Part shown: piece after piece, positions 14,154 to 24,366 of the stretch
Position numbering within the stretch: position 1 is the stretch's first letter
Layout of the letters: each line of letters opens with the position of its first letter
Assembly (NCBI GenBank): GCA_028700595.1
Contig: JAQVSJ010000002.1
Coordinates: 17,639-55,112 of the forward strand
Origin: Bacilli bacterium
GTDB taxonomy: Bacteria > Bacillota_I > Bacilli_A > RF39 > UBA660
Length of the DNA stretch: 37,474 nucleotides
Direction: 5' to 3'
Position numbers and translations under genes: made by a program
The notes under the pieces: generated by a model
Told to the model about the DNA's origin: nothing
What the model saw: the letters and a program-made list of their open reading frames with translations, nothing else
Database searches by the model: none

Positions 14154-14579
14154 ATGGCAAAAGAAGTAGTTAAAAAAATAAAATTACAAATACCTGCTGG
14201 TAAGGCTACGCCTGCTCCACCAGTTGGAACAGTTTTAGGTCCTGCAGGAATAAATTTGCAAGAATTTTGTATAAGGTTTAATGATGCAACAAAAGATAAA
14301 ATGGGAGATATATTACCAATAGATTTATATATATATGATGATCGTTCATATGACTTTAAAGTTAAAACTCCACCTGCACCATTTCTTATTAAAAAATATG
14401 CAAAAGTAAATAAGGCTGGTCCAAAAGGTAGAAATGAAATAGTTGGTAAATTAACAAAAGACCAAGTAAGAGAAATCGCAGAAATAAAAAAAGAAGATTT
14501 AAATGCTTATGACACAGAGTCAGCAATGAAAAGCATAGAAGGAACAGCATTAAATATGGGAATAGCAATCGAAGAATAG
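14154..14579 (+). CDS. rplK: 50S ribosomal protein L11
   Basis: The 141-residue protein starts at ATG 14154 after a strong TAGGAGGTG; upstream in-frame codons are unconserved leader. It begins MAKEVVKKIKLQIPAGKATP and contains PAPPVGTVLGPAGINLQEF, the proline-rich L11 N-terminal domain, and the rRNA-binding C-terminal domain with the SAMKSIEGTALNMGI end. L11 shapes the GTPase-associated centre and is the thiostrepton target with 23S rRNA. Confidence 0.98.
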   Translation: MAKEVVKKIKLQIPAGKATPAPPVGTVLGPAGINLQEFCIRFNDATKDKMGDILPIDLYIYDDRSYDFKVKTPPAPFLIKKYAKVNKAGPKGRNEIVGKLTKDQVREIAEIKKEDLNAYDTESAMKSIEGTALNMGIAIEE

Positions 14580-14588
14580 TTATTCTAT

Positions 14589-14611
14589 GTGGGAGGGAAA
14601 CCGATTACCAC
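14589..14611 (+). promoter_or_regulatory. L1-binding mRNA element mimicking the 23S rRNA L1 site
   Basis: GTGGGAGG (14589-14596), a GAAA loop, CCGAT and TACCAC (14606-14611) can fold with GTGG/CCAC closing an internal loop and GG/CC closing the loop. E. coli 23S rRNA helix 76-77, which binds L1, has the strands GUGGGAGG and CCGA...UACCAC. The match in order and bases, directly before the rplA ribosome site (about 14615-14620), makes autogenous control by L1 likely. Confidence 0.7.
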
Positions 14612-14624
14612 TGAAGGAGGATTT

Positions 14625-15317
14625 ATGAAAGGTAAAAAAATTATTGAAGCTTCTAAAAAAGTTGATAGAACAAGAAGTTATTCAAAAGAAGAAGCTGTAA
14701 AATTAGTAAAAGAAACAAGTGTTTCAAAATTTGATGGAACAGTTGAAATAGCAATTAATTTAAATATTGATTTGAAAAAGAGTGATCAACAAATAAGAGG
14801 AGCAATTGTATTACCTAATGGAACTGGTAAATCAAAAAAGATATTAGTAGTTGCAAAAGGTGAGAACGCTAAAAAAGCAAAAGAAGCAGGAGCTGATTTT
14901 GTAGGAGATACAGATATACTTGAAAAAATAGAAAAAGAAAATTGGTTAGATTTTGATGTAATGATTGCAACTCCAGAAATGATGCCAAGTTTAGGTAAAT
15001 TGGGAAAAGTTCTTGGACCAAGAGGATTAATGCCTAATCCAAAAATAGGTACAGTTACAAACGATGTAGAAAAAGTTGTTTCTGAAATCAAAAAAGGAAG
15101 AGTTGAATTTAAAACCGATACATTTGGGAATGTACATTCTATATTAGGAAAAGTATCTTTAGAAGAAAAGAAATTATTAGAAAATCTAGAAGCATTCGTT
15201 GAAAACATTGTTAAGAGTAAACCAACTTCTGTAAAAGGTTCATATATTAAGAATGTATCAATATCATCAACAATGGGTCCTGGAATAAAAATAGATTTAA
15301 ATTCTTTTGACAAATAA
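14625..15317 (+). CDS. rplA: 50S ribosomal protein L1
   Basis: The 230-residue protein starts at ATG 14625, right after GAAGGAGG; an in-frame GTG at 14589 belongs to the L1-binding hairpin. Conserved segments include F-GTVEIAINLN--LKKSDQQIRGAIVLP near residue 45 and MPSLGKLGKVLGPRGLMPNPK-GTVT in the middle. The C-terminal GSYIKNVSISSTMGPGIKID is also typical. L1 binds 23S rRNA at the E-site stalk and its own mRNA. The last codons contain a TTGACA that might act as a -35 box for rplJ. Confidence 0.98.
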   Translation: MKGKKIIEASKKVDRTRSYSKEEAVKLVKETSVSKFDGTVEIAINLNIDLKKSDQQIRGAIVLPNGTGKSKKILVVAKGENAKKAKEAGADFVGDTDILEKIEKENWLDFDVMIATPEMMPSLGKLGKVLGPRGLMPNPKIGTVTNDVEKVVSEIKKGRVEFKTDTFGNVHSILGKVSLEEKKLLENLEAFVENIVKSKPTSVKGSYIKNVSISSTMGPGIKIDLNSFDK

Positions 15318-15354
15318 TAATAATTAATATATAATAAAAAACGAATTCAAAAAA

Positions 15355-15400
15355 TTACCCATAGACAGTAGGTGCGAAAGCATAATTCCTACTTAGGGAG
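15355..15400 (+). promoter_or_regulatory. Ribosomal protein L10 leader (core)
   Basis: The 154-base gap before rplJ holds an L10-leader-like fold. AGTAGG (15367-15372) pairs with CCTACT (15388-15393), flanked by an outer ACCC and AGGG, with the conserved ATAGACAGTAGGTGCGAAAG sequence. In Bacilli the L10-L12 complex binds such a leader to repress rplJL. A TTGACA at 15307-15312, inside the end of rplA, could be a promoter -35, but the best -10 (TATAAT at 15327) is only 14 bases away. Confidence 0.8.
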
Positions 15401-15422
15401 ATTAAATAAACTTTGTTTTATT

Positions 15423-15452
15423 AACTCTCTTATGGATAATATGAGAGTTTTT
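15423..15452 (+). terminator. Attenuator hairpin in the rplJ leader
   Basis: AACTCTC (15423-15429) pairs with GAGAGTT (15443-15449) and is followed by TTTTT. It lies between the L10 leader core and the rplJ ribosome site, the usual arrangement for L10-mediated attenuation. Confidence 0.75.
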
Positions 15453-15471
15453 ATTAGTAAAGGAGGTAAAA

Positions 15472-15963
15472 ATGGCTAATCAACAAACTTTAGAAAGAAA
15501 ACAAAAAGTTGTTAATGAGATAACAGATAAAATTAAAGAATCTTCTTCGATTATCTTCTTTGATTATAGAGGACTTAAAGATGAAGAAATTACAGAAATT
15601 AGAAGAAAGCTAAGAGAAAATAATTCTGATATGAAAATATACAAGAATACTCTTACAAAAAGAGCTTTAGATAATTTAAAATTAACAATGGAAGAATGTG
15701 TTGTTGGTCCTAGTGCAATGGCATTTAGTAGTGATTCGGTATCACCAGTTAAGATATTAGATGAATATGCAAAGAAAAATAAATCTTTAATAGTAAAAGG
15801 TGGTATAGTAGATGGTGAAATTTCAAATTTAGAAGTTTTATCACAACTTGCAAATCTACCTTCAAGAGAAGCATTATTAACAATGCTTGCTGGTGGTATG
15901 ATGGGAATAGTAAGAGATTTGAGCATAGCATTAAATATGTATGCTGAAACAAAAGAAAATTAG
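15472..15963 (+). CDS. rplJ: 50S ribosomal protein L10
   Basis: The 163-residue protein begins MANQQTLERKQKVVNEITDK. It shows the SSSIIFFDYRGL--EEITEIRRKLRE and KIYKNTLTKRAL motifs of L10. The C-terminal helix, ending in the ALNMYAETKEN region, anchors L7/L12 dimers. L10 holds the stalk to the GTPase centre. A consensus AAAGGAGGT precedes ATG 15472. It is co-transcribed with rplL 15 bases later and controlled by the leader just upstream. Confidence 0.97.
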   Translation: MANQQTLERKQKVVNEITDKIKESSSIIFFDYRGLKDEEITEIRRKLRENNSDMKIYKNTLTKRALDNLKLTMEECVVGPSAMAFSSDSVSPVKILDEYAKKNKSLIVKGGIVDGEISNLEVLSQLANLPSREALLTMLAGGMMGIVRDLSIALNMYAETKEN

Positions 15964-15978
15964 AAGGAGGAATTAGAA

Positions 15979-16344
15979 ATGGCAAAATTAACAAAAGAAA
16001 GTTTTATTGAAGCATTAAAAGAAATGAAAGTATTAGAAATTAAGGAATTAGTAGATGCAATGAAGGAAGAACTTGGAATTGATCCAAGTGCAGTAGCAGT
16101 TGCAGCACAACCTGCAGCAGCAGCAGTTGAAGAAAAATCTAAATTCAATGTTGTATTAAAAGATGCTGGTGCTAATAAAATTGCAGTAATTAAAGTTGTT
16201 AGAGAAGCTACAGGACTAGGTTTAGTAGATGCCAAAAACTTAACTGAAGCTGGCGGAAATATTAAAGAAAATGTTTCAAAAGAAGATGCTGAAACTTTAA
16301 AAACTCAACTAGAAGAAGCTGGAGCTACAGTAGAATTACAATAA
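15979..16344 (+). CDS. rplL: 50S ribosomal protein L7/L12
   Basis: The 121-residue acidic protein shows all three parts. There is an N-terminal dimerisation and L10-binding domain (1-33), an Ala-rich hinge with [10 protein letters not shown], and a globular domain. The globular part has [34 protein letters not shown], which contacts elongation-factor GTPases. GAAGGAGG precedes ATG 15979. A hairpin with a short T-run follows the gene. Confidence 0.98.
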   Translation: MAKLTKESFIEALKEMKVLEIKELVDAMKEELGIDPSAVAVAAQPAAAAVEEKSKFNVVLKDAGANKIAVIKVVREATGLGLVDAKNLTEAGGNIKENVSKEDAETLKTQLEEAGATVELQ

Positions 16345-16354
16345 TTAAAAAGTG

Positions 16355-16378
16355 AACCTATACTTATGTATAGGTTTT
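16355..16378 (+). terminator. Hairpin between rplL and the rsmC-like gene
   Basis: AACCTATAC (16355-16363) pairs perfectly with GTATAGGTT (16368-16376) around TTAT. Only about four T follow, so it may act as a leaky terminator that lowers expression of the downstream methyltransferase. Confidence 0.75.
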
Positions 16379-16403
16379 CGTGTATAAGAATAGGGGTGTA
16401 ATA

Positions 16404-16997
16404 TTGTCTCATTATTTTACTAATGATAATGTTAAATCAGAAATTAAAGTTATAAAATCAATAGTTAAGGGTAATGAATACAAATTTTATACTGACTACA
16501 ATGTTTTTTCGAAAGATAAAATTGATTTTGGAACTAGATTGCTTTTAGAGAGTATTGAAAATATAGAAGGTGAAGTTCTAGATCTTGGTTGTGGATATGG
16601 AGTTATTGGAATATATCTAAGAAATAATTTTAATGTTTTAGTAGATATGATAGATATAAACAACAGAGCAATATTATTATGCAAAAAAAACATTGAATTA
16701 TATAAACTTGAAAATATAAATGTTTTTCAAAGTGATGGTTATGAAAATATATTTAAAAAATACGATTATATTATAACTAATCCACCTATTAGAATAGGTA
16801 AAAAGAAATTATATGAAATTTTATTGAATTCTATAAACTATTTAAAAGATAGTGGGAAATTAATAATAGTAATAAGAAAAGAACAAGGAGCTAAATCTTT
16901 GATAAAAGAATTGGAAAAAGTTTATTTTGTAGAAATTATTAATAAGAAGAAAGGATATTATATTTTAAAAAGCACTAAAAAGCAGTATAAAATATAA
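16404..16997 (+). CDS. RsmC-like class I methyltransferase (YbxB family)
   Basis: The 197-residue protein probably starts at TTG 16404, giving (M)SHYF as in YbxB. AGGGGTG lies six bases upstream, and no ATG fits. The YbxB-type region FYTDYNVFSKDKIDFGTRLLLES is followed by the cofactor loop LDLGCGYGVIGIYL. The catalytic NPP motif reads TNPPIR, as in RsmC/RsmD-type guanine-N2 methyltransferases. Bacillus YbxB has the same position between rplL and rpoB. RsmC methylates G1207 of 16S rRNA, but the substrate of this subfamily is not certain. Confidence 0.85.
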   Translation: MSHYFTNDNVKSEIKVIKSIVKGNEYKFYTDYNVFSKDKIDFGTRLLLESIENIEGEVLDLGCGYGVIGIYLRNNFNVLVDMIDINNRAILLCKKNIELYKLENINVFQSDGYENIFKKYDYIITNPPIRIGKKKLYEILLNSINYLKDSGKLIIVIRKEQGAKSLIKELEKVYFVEIINKKKGYYILKSTKKQYKI

Positions 16998-17005
16998 TAT
17001 TTTTA

Positions 17006-17034
17006 TTGACTTGTTAATGATATTTTGGTAAAAT
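17006..17034 (+). promoter_or_regulatory. Promoter of rpoB-rpoC
   Basis: TTGACT (17006-17011) and TAAAAT (17029-17034) have a 17-base spacer, with TG before the -10. The predicted start is near 17041, so the leader is about 55 bases. Within it ACCAA (17046-17050) can pair with TTGGT (17064-17068). Confidence 0.8.
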
Positions 17035-17096
17035 CTAAAATTAGTACCAAATCTTTTATTGTGTTGGTTCTTTGAAATAATTTGTGGGGTGAAATA

Positions 17097-20000
17097 ATGG
17101 GTTATAAATTTAAAATGTTTGGTTCACATCGTGAAAGAGCAACGTTCTCTAAAGTAGGTAATTTTTTAGAATTATCAAACTTATTAGAAATCCAAAAGAA
17201 ATCATATCAAACATTTACTACTGATGGTATTAAGGAAGTATTAAGTGATTTGTTTCCGATTGAAAGCTTTTCAGGTAATCTTAAATTAGATTTTGGAGAT
17301 TACGTTTTTGAAACGCCTAGACATTCTATAAAAGAATGTAAGGATAGAAATTTAACTTATGCATCTCCTTTGATTGTACAAGCAAAATTACATAATAATG
17401 AAACTGGAGAAATAAAGGAACAAGATATATTTTTAGGTGATATGCCTTTAATGACAGATGGTGGTACTTTTATAATTAATGGTGCTGAAAGAGTTATTGT
17501 TTCTCAATTAGTTAGATCTCCTAGTGTGTATTTTACAAAGGAAATTGATAAAAACGGAAGAGAAGTTTTTATGTCTCAAATGATTCCAACAAGAGGAACG
17601 TGGTTAGAATATGAGATGGATGCTAAAGATGTAATATATGTAAGAATAGATAGAACTAGAAAAGTGCCTATTACTACATTATTAAGAGCTTTTGGTTTAT
17701 CTTCTGATAAAGATATAACTGAATTATTTGGTGAAGACCAATACATTTTGAATACTTTAGCGAAAGATTCAACTAAAAACACGGATGAAGCTTTAATTGA
17801 AATATATGAAAAATTAAGACCAGGAGAACCTGCTACATTAGATAGTGCTAAAAATCAATTAATAACTAGATTTTTTGATGAATTTAGATATGATCTTGCG
17901 AAAGTAGGACGTTATAAATTTAATAAAAAGTTAGATGTTTGCGATAGATTACTTGGTTGTAAAATAGCTGAAACTATTAAAGTTAAAAATAAAGTAATTA
18001 TTGAAAAAGGAACAGAGATTACAAAAGAAATATTGGAATCTATAAGACCTGAATTAAACAATGGATATGGATTAAAAAAAGTTCTAATTAATAGTGAATT
18101 AGATAATTTTGATTCTGTTCAAATAATTAGTGTTCATGATAAACAAGATAGTAATAATATTATTAAGATTATTGGTAATGATCAAACAATAGATGCTAAA
18201 AGATTAACTGTATCTGATGTTTATGCATCAATTTCATATTATTTAAATTTACTTCATGGTATTGGTAATCTTGATGAAATAGATCATTTAGCTAATAGAC
18301 GTGTTAGACAAGTAGGAGAACTTCTTCAAAATCAATTTAGAATTGGTATTGCAAGAATGGAAAGAATAATTAAAGATAAGATGAGTACTGTTGATCTTGC
18401 AACTGTTACTCCAAAAGCATTGGTTAATATAAGACCATTAACAGCAGTTATAAAGGAACTTTTTGGTTCTTCACAATTATCTCAGTTTATGGATCAAATT
18501 AATCCTATTGCTGAATTAACAAATAAGAGACGTCTATCTGCTCTTGGACCTGGTGGTTTATCAAGAGATAGAGCTGGTATGGAAGTTAGAGACGTAAATA
18601 CTTCTCACTATGGAAGAATATGTCCAATTGAATCTCCTGAAGGTCAAAATATTGGTCTTATAACTTCTTTAGCAAGTTATGCAAGAATTAATGATTATGG
18701 ATTTATAATGACTCCATATCTTAGAGTTAAAAATGGTAAGTTATTGGAAGATATTGATTATTTAACTGCTGATGAAGAACATGATTATGTTATTTCTCAA
18801 GCAACAATTAATATAGATAAAAATAAAAAAATAATTGATGAAACTGTGACGGCTCGTCATAAGGGTGAAACTATAATTGCTAAAACTGAAGATATCAATT
18901 ATATTGATGTTTCACCACAACAAATAGTATCAATAACTACAAGTTGTATACCTTTCTTAGACCATGATGATGCTACTAGAGCATTGATGGGTGCAAACAT
19001 GCAACGTCAATCTTTACCATTATTAAAAACTGAAGCACCATTGGTTGCTACTGGTGTTGAACATGTAGCTGCAAAAGATAGTGGAGCTGTAATTGTAGCA
19101 AAAGCAGATGGTATTGTAGAATATGTTGATTCTAGAAAAATAATTGTAAAAAATGCATTAGGAAAAGATATATATCATTTGTTAAATTATGAAAGATCAA
19201 ATATTGCTACTTGTTATCATCAAAAACCGATTGTTAAAAAAGGTGATAAGATATTATCTGGAATGGTTATTGCAGATGGACCAAGTACTGATATGGGAGA
19301 GTTAGCATTAGGGAAAAATGTAGTTGTAGCAATAATGACTTTTGAAGGTTATAACTATGAAGATGCTGTAATATTAAATGAAAAGTTAGTAAAAGATGAT
19401 GCATATACATCATTAAAAATAGAAAATTATGAAATTCAATGCAGAGAAACTAAGCTTGGACCAGAAGAAATCACAAGAGATATACCAAACGTTAGTGAAG
19501 ATGCAAGAAAAAATTTAAATGAAAATGGAATTGTAAGAATTGGTACTGAAGTTAAAGAGGGAGATATTCTTGTTGGTAAAGTAACACCTAAAGGAATGGT
19601 TGAACTTACTTCTGAAGAAAAATTATTACATGCTATTTTTGGTGAAAAAACAAGAGAAGTTAGAGATACATCTTTAAGAGTTTCACATGGTGAAGGTGGA
19701 ATAATTCACGATGTTAAAATAACAACTAAGAAAGATAGTGAAGAACTACCAAATGGAGTTAATATGGTAGTTAAGGTTTCTATTATTCAAAAAAGAAAAA
19801 TTTCAGTTGGAGATAAAATGGCAGGAAGACACGGAAATAAAGGTGTTATATCTTTAATATTACCTGAAGAAGATATGCCATATTTACCAGATGGTACACC
19901 AGTTGATATTATGTTAAATCCACAAGGTGTTCCTTCTCGTATGAATATAGGTCAAATACTTGAATTACACTTAGGAATGGCTGCTAAAAAATTAGGAATT

Positions 20001-20660
20001 CATACAGCAACTCCTATATTTGACGGAGCTACTGTTAAAGATATTGAAGAAATAATGCAAGAAGCTAAGATGGATAAAGATGGTAAAACTATTCTTTATG
20101 ATGGAAGAACTGGAGAAAAATTTGAAAATAGAATAAGTGTTGGTGTCATGTATATGGTTAAACTATATCACATGGTTGATGATAAAATACACGCTAGAAG
20201 TACTGGACCATATTCTTTAGTTACTCAACAACCATTAGGTGGTAAAGCACAATTTGGTGGTCAAAGGTTTGGAGAAATGGAAGTATGGGCATTGTATGCA
20301 TATGGTGCTGCAAATATTCTTCAAGAATTATTAACTATTAAATCAGATGATGTTGTAGGAAGAGTAAAAGCATATGAAGCATTAGTAAAAGGAAATCAAA
20401 TTCAACCATCAGGAATACCAGAATCATTTAGAGTATTAGTAAAAGAGTTCCAAGCTCTTGGATTAGATATATCTATGTTGAACTCTGACAATGAAATGAT
20501 TGATTTAAAACAATTAGAAGAGGAAGAAACAAAAGAAAATGTACTTTTATCTATTGAGGAGATAAAAGATGATGTGGTATTTGAAGATTCAGAAAAAAAA
20601 GTAGAAGATTTTGAACCGGTTTTTACAATCGATTTAGAAACTCAAAGGGGTGAAGAATAA
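17097..20660 (+). CDS. rpoB: RNA polymerase beta subunit
   Basis: The 1187-residue protein starts at ATG 17097 after TGGGGTG. It has the usual RpoB blocks: [20 protein letters not shown] near residue 125, the rifampicin region with [14 protein letters not shown] (457-470), and [17 protein letters not shown]. It also has GRHGNKGV near the active centre and the C-terminal [19 protein letters not shown] clamp segment. The rifampicin region reads [16 protein letters not shown]: residue 476 is Asn where E. coli has His526, and 472 is Ala where E. coli has Ser522. Its stop overlaps the rpoC start. Confidence 0.98.
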   Translation: MGYKFKMFGSHRERATFSKVGNFLELSNLLEIQKKSYQTFTTDGIKEVLSDLFPIESFSGNLKLDFGDYVFETPRHSIKECKDRNLTYASPLIVQAKLHNNETGEIKEQDIFLGDMPLMTDGGTFIINGAERVIVSQLVRSPSVYFTKEIDKNGREVFMSQMIPTRGTWLEYEMDAKDVIYVRIDRTRKVPITTLLRAFGLSSDKDITELFGEDQYILNTLAKDSTKNTDEALIEIYEKLRPGEPATLDSAKNQLITRFFDEFRYDLAKVGRYKFNKKLDVCDRLLGCKIAETIKVKNKVIIEKGTEITKEILESIRPELNNGYGLKKVLINSELDNFDSVQIISVHDKQDSNNIIKIIGNDQTIDAKRLTVSDVYASISYYLNLLHGIGNLDEIDHLANRRVRQVGELLQNQFRIGIARMERIIKDKMSTVDLATVTPKALVNIRPLTAVIKELFGSSQLSQFMDQINPIAELTNKRRLSALGPGGLSRDRAGMEVRDVNTSHYGRICPIESPEGQNIGLITSLASYARINDYGFIMTPYLRVKNGKLLEDIDYLTADEEHDYVISQATINIDKNKKIIDETVTARHKGETIIAKTEDINYIDVSPQQIVSITTSCIPFLDHDDATRALMGANMQRQSLPLLKTEAPLVATGVEHVAAKDSGAVIVAKADGIVEYVDSRKIIVKNALGKDIYHLLNYERSNIATCYHQKPIVKKGDKILSGMVIADGPSTDMGELALGKNVVVAIMTFEGYNYEDAVILNEKLVKDDAYTSLKIENYEIQCRETKLGPEEITRDIPNVSEDARKNLNENGIVRIGTEVKEGDILVGKVTPKGMVELTSEEKLLHAIFGEKTREVRDTSLRVSHGEGGIIHDVKITTKKDSEELPNGVNMVVKVSIIQKRKISVGDKMAGRHGNKGVISLILPEEDMPYLPDGTPVDIMLNPQGVPSRMNIGQILELHLGMAAKKLGIHTATPIFDGATVKDIEEIMQEAKMDKDGKTILYDGRTGEKFENRISVGVMYMVKLYHMVDDKIHARSTGPYSLVTQQPLGGKAQFGGQRFGEMEVWALYAYGAANILQELLTIKSDDVVGRVKAYEALVKGNQIQPSGIPESFRVLVKEFQALGLDISMLNSDNEMIDLKQLEEEETKENVLLSIEEIKDDVVFEDSEKKVEDFEPVFTIDLETQRGEE

Positions 20661-23600
20661 TGATGGATTCTAGCAAGTTTGAGGGAATAAGAATAGCGAT
20701 TGCTTCACCAGAAAAAATTAGATCTTGGTCACATGGTGAAGTAAAGAAAGCAGAAACTATTAATTATAGAACTCTTAAACCAGAAAGAGATGGTTTGTTT
20801 TGCGAAAAAATATTTGGACCTACTAAAGATTATGAGTGTTCTTGTGGTAAATATAAAAGATTAAGATACAAGAATATTGTTTGTGACAGATGTGGTGTAG
20901 AAGTAACTAAAGCTAAAGTTAGAAGAGAAAGAATGGGGCACATTGAATTGGCGTCTCCAGTTTCTCATATATGGTTTTTTAAAGGTACACCTTCACGTAT
21001 GGGATTAATATTAGATATGTCACCAAGAGATTTAGAGGAAGTATTGTATTTTGTATCATATGTAGTATTAAATCCTGGTATATCACCTTTGCAAAAGAAG
21101 CAAACATTATCTGATAGAGAGTATCATGCATATTATGAAAAATATGGTGATGGATTTGAAGTAGGAATGGGTGCAGAAGCAATTAAAAAGTTACTTGAAG
21201 AAGTTGATTTAGATAAAGAATTAGATGATATTAATAAAGAATTAGAAAATTCAGTTGGACAAAAGAGAATAAGACTTATTAAGAGATTAGAAGTATTAAG
21301 TGCTTTTCAAACATCTGGAAATAAGCCTGAATGGATGATATTAACAGCATTACCTGTTATACCTCCAGAATTACGTCCAATGATACAAATAGATGGTGGT
21401 AGATTTGCTACTAGTGATTTAAATGATTTATATAGAAGAGTTATAAATAGAAATAATCGTTTAAATAAGTTAATAGAATTAAATGCACCATCAATTATTG
21501 TTAGAAATGAAAAACGTATGTTACAAGAAGCTGTAGATGCGTTATTTGATAATGGTAGAAGAGGAAGAAATGTAACTGGAGCTTCTAATAGACCTTTAAA
21601 ATCTTTAAGTAATATTTTAAAAGGAAAACAAGGAAGATTTAGACAAAATTTATTAGGTAAAAGGGTTGATTATTCTGGACGTTCAGTAATAGTTGTTGGG
21701 CCAGATTTAAAAATGTATCAATGTGGATTACCAAAAGAAATGGCATTAGAGTTATTTAAACCTCATGTAATTAGATTGTTAGTTAAAAATGAAATAGTAC
21801 ATAATATAAAGAGTGCTAAAAAGATGATTGAAAACAAGGATGAAAGAGTATGGGATATAGTAGAGGAAATAATTAAAGAACATCCAGTTCTACTTAATAG
21901 AGCACCTACTCTACATAGATTAGGTATACAAGCTTTTGAACCTAAGTTAGTTGATGGAAGAGCTATAAGGTTACATCCGTTAGTAACAACAGCATTTAAT
22001 GCAGATTTTGATGGAGATCAAATGGCTGTTCACGTACCAATAAGTATTGAAGCACAAGCAGAAGCAAGATTGTTGATGCTTGGAGCAAATAATATATTAT
22101 CTCCAAAGGATGGTAAACCAATTGTTACTCCAACACAAGATATGATACTTGGTAACTATTATATAACAACAGAAAAAGTAGGATTACCTGGAGAAGGAAG
22201 AGTATTTAAAGATTCAAATGAAGTATTAATGGCATATTACAGAAAAGAAATAACTGTTCATACAAGAATAGCGTTACCTGTAAATTCATTTAAATATAAG
22301 ATATTTATGGATTCTCAAAAAGATAAATATTTAGTAACAACTGTAGGTAAATTAATGTTTAATGAAATATTACCAGATTCTTTTCAATATATTAATGAGC
22401 CAACTCAAGAAAATATTGAAAGAGTTATTGATGATAAATTCTTTATAGAAAAAGGTAAAGACATAAAATTAGAAATATCTAAAATGCCTATAACAAAAGC
22501 TTTTGATAAAAGAGACTTAGAAAATATAATTGCTCAAATATATAAAAGATATAAAACTACTGATACTTCTATATTCTTAGACAAGTTAAAAGCATTAGGA
22601 TTTAAGCATTCTACTTTGGCAGGTATTACTTTTGCAATTAGTGATATGGTTCAAAGTAAAGAAAAACCTAAGTTATTAGAAGAAAGTGAAGAACTAGTAA
22701 ATAAGATTAATAAGCAATTTCAAAAAGGATTAATTACTAATGAAGAAAGATTTAATAAAGTAATAGATATATGGTCTCAAACTAAATCTAAGATAAAATT
22801 AGAACTAGATAAATATTCAAAATCTGATGTAGATAATCCTATATTTGTGATGATGTGTTCTAAAGCTCGTGGTAATATTGATAACTTTACTCAAATAGCA
22901 GGTATTCGTGGAATAATGCAAAAACCTAATGGTGAAAATATGGAAATACCAGTTAAGTCATCATTTATTGAAGGGTTATCAGTATCTGAATTCTTCTTAT
23001 CTACTCATGGTGCTAGAAAAGGTGTTGCTGATACAGCTTTAAAGACTGCAGAATCTGGATATTTAACTAGAAGATTAGTTGATGTATCACAAGACGTAAT
23101 AGTTAGAGAAGAGGATTGTGGTGCACTAAATGGTGTTGTTGTTAGACAATTGGTAGATGAAAAAGAAGGATCTATAATTGAAAAATTATATGATAGAATT
23201 TTAGGAAGATTTACAAGTAAAGCTGTATTAAATCCTAAAACTAAAGAAGTAATAATTGATAAAAATGAATTAATAACAGAAAATATAGCAGATAAGATTG
23301 TAAAAGCTGGTGTGGAAGCTGTTGAAATAAGAACTTTACTTACATGTAAAACAACTAATGGTGTATGTAAAAAATGTTATGGACGTAATTTAGCAACAGG
23401 TAATATGGTTGAAGAAGGAGAAGCTGTAGGAATTATGGCTGCTCAATCAATTGGAGAACCTGGAACTCAATTAACTATGAGAACTTTCCATACTGGTGGT
23501 GTAGCAACTACTGAAGATATTACTCAAGGTTTACCTCGTGTTCAAGAATTATTTGAAGCTAGAAATCCAAAAGGAAAAGCTACTATTTCAGAAATAGCAG

Positions 23601-24292
23601 GAAAAGTTTCAAAAATTGAAAACGCTAATGGTAAATATAAAATAATAATTGAAAATGATGTTGAAGGTAAAGAACATGTTACTAATTATGGGTCAAAAAC
23701 AATAGTTAGTGTTGGTGATTCTGTTAAACCTGGTGATAAATTAACTGAAGGAAATATAAATCCAAAAGAATTATTAGCAGTAACAGATCCAATAACTGTT
23801 CAACAATATATTTTGAAAGAAATTCAAAAAATATATTCGTTACAAGGTGTTGGAATATCAGATAAGCATGTTGAAATAATTGCAAGAAGAATGATTTCAA
23901 GAATAAGAATAACTGATTCTGGTGATTCAGACTTTATACTTGGTACTCTTATATCTTTAGGACAATTTACTATTAAGAACAAAGAATTGTTACTAGCAGA
24001 TAAAAGACCTGCAATAGGAAGACCTGTTCTTCTAGGCATAACGAAAGCATCTCTTGAAACAGATTCGTTCTTATCGTCTGCTTCATTCCAAGAAACAACC
24101 AGAATATTAACTGATGCAGCTATTAAAGGAAAAGTTGATAAATTACAAGGATTAAAAGAAAATGTAATTATTGGTAAACTTATTCCTGCTGGAACAGGCG
24201 CTAAAAAATATTCTGAAGTAGATATATCTTTGGAATCCGAGTTTAAGGATGAAGAACCATTTGATGTATTGGAAGAGAAATTAAGTGAATAA
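20660..24292 (+). CDS. rpoC: RNA polymerase beta-prime subunit
   Basis: The 1210-residue catalytic subunit overlaps rpoB by one base (TAATG). A second ATG at 20663 is an equally possible start behind AAGGGGTG. The N-terminal zinc ribbon uses C60, C62, C75 and C78. The lid, rudder and switch regions include [23 protein letters not shown]. The catalytic magnesium motif is NADFDGD (447-453). The second zinc site contains the [15 protein letters not shown] cluster, and the trigger-loop region [16 protein letters not shown] is intact. Length is normal for Firmicutes. The TAA stop lies in a terminator stem. Confidence 0.98.
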   Translation: MMDSSKFEGIRIAIASPEKIRSWSHGEVKKAETINYRTLKPERDGLFCEKIFGPTKDYECSCGKYKRLRYKNIVCDRCGVEVTKAKVRRERMGHIELASPVSHIWFFKGTPSRMGLILDMSPRDLEEVLYFVSYVVLNPGISPLQKKQTLSDREYHAYYEKYGDGFEVGMGAEAIKKLLEEVDLDKELDDINKELENSVGQKRIRLIKRLEVLSAFQTSGNKPEWMILTALPVIPPELRPMIQIDGGRFATSDLNDLYRRVINRNNRLNKLIELNAPSIIVRNEKRMLQEAVDALFDNGRRGRNVTGASNRPLKSLSNILKGKQGRFRQNLLGKRVDYSGRSVIVVGPDLKMYQCGLPKEMALELFKPHVIRLLVKNEIVHNIKSAKKMIENKDERVWDIVEEIIKEHPVLLNRAPTLHRLGIQAFEPKLVDGRAIRLHPLVTTAFNADFDGDQMAVHVPISIEAQAEARLLMLGANNILSPKDGKPIVTPTQDMILGNYYITTEKVGLPGEGRVFKDSNEVLMAYYRKEITVHTRIALPVNSFKYKIFMDSQKDKYLVTTVGKLMFNEILPDSFQYINEPTQENIERVIDDKFFIEKGKDIKLEISKMPITKAFDKRDLENIIAQIYKRYKTTDTSIFLDKLKALGFKHSTLAGITFAISDMVQSKEKPKLLEESEELVNKINKQFQKGLITNEERFNKVIDIWSQTKSKIKLELDKYSKSDVDNPIFVMMCSKARGNIDNFTQIAGIRGIMQKPNGENMEIPVKSSFIEGLSVSEFFLSTHGARKGVADTALKTAESGYLTRRLVDVSQDVIVREEDCGALNGVVVRQLVDEKEGSIIEKLYDRILGRFTSKAVLNPKTKEVIIDKNELITENIADKIVKAGVEAVEIRTLLTCKTTNGVCKKCYGRNLATGNMVEEGEAVGIMAAQSIGEPGTQLTMRTFHTGGVATTEDITQGLPRVQELFEARNPKGKATISEIAGKVSKIENANGKYKIIIENDVEGKEHVTNYGSKTIVSVGDSVKPGDKLTEGNINPKELLAVTDPITVQQYILKEIQKIYSLQGVGISDKHVEIIARRMISRIRITDSGDSDFILGTLISLGQFTIKNKELLLADKRPAIGRPVLLGITKASLETDSFLSSASFQETTRILTDAAIKGKVDKLQGLKENVIIGKLIPAGTGAKKYSEVDISLESEFKDEEPFDVLEEKLSE

Positions 24293-24311
24293 GGCTATAA
24301 GCCTTATTTTC
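24288..24311 (+). terminator. Intrinsic terminator of rpoB-rpoC
   Basis: AATAAGGCT (24288-24296) pairs perfectly with AGCCTTATT (24300-24308) around ATA and is followed by TTT. The rpoC stop codon (24290-24292) is within the stem. Confidence 0.85.
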
Positions 24312-24313
24312 TA

Positions 24314-24342
24314 TTGTAAATATGTATATTAAATGTTAAAAT
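24314..24342 (+). promoter_or_regulatory. Promoter of tilS-ftsH
   Basis: TTGTAA (24314-24319) and TAAAAT (24337-24342) have a 17-base spacer, and TGT precedes the -10. The start is predicted near 24349. Confidence 0.65.
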
Positions 24343-24366
24343 TATAAGAGAATAAGAGGTGCTTTT

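Noticed and set aside
14589-14624. GTG 14589 as the start of L1
   Set aside because: These bases form the L1-binding hairpin and ribosome site; L1 homologues begin at the residue encoded by ATG 14625.
15307-15332. TTGACA plus TATAAT as a strong rplJ promoter
   Set aside because: The spacer is only 14 bases and the -35 is part of conserved rplA codons, so I mention it only as a possibility.
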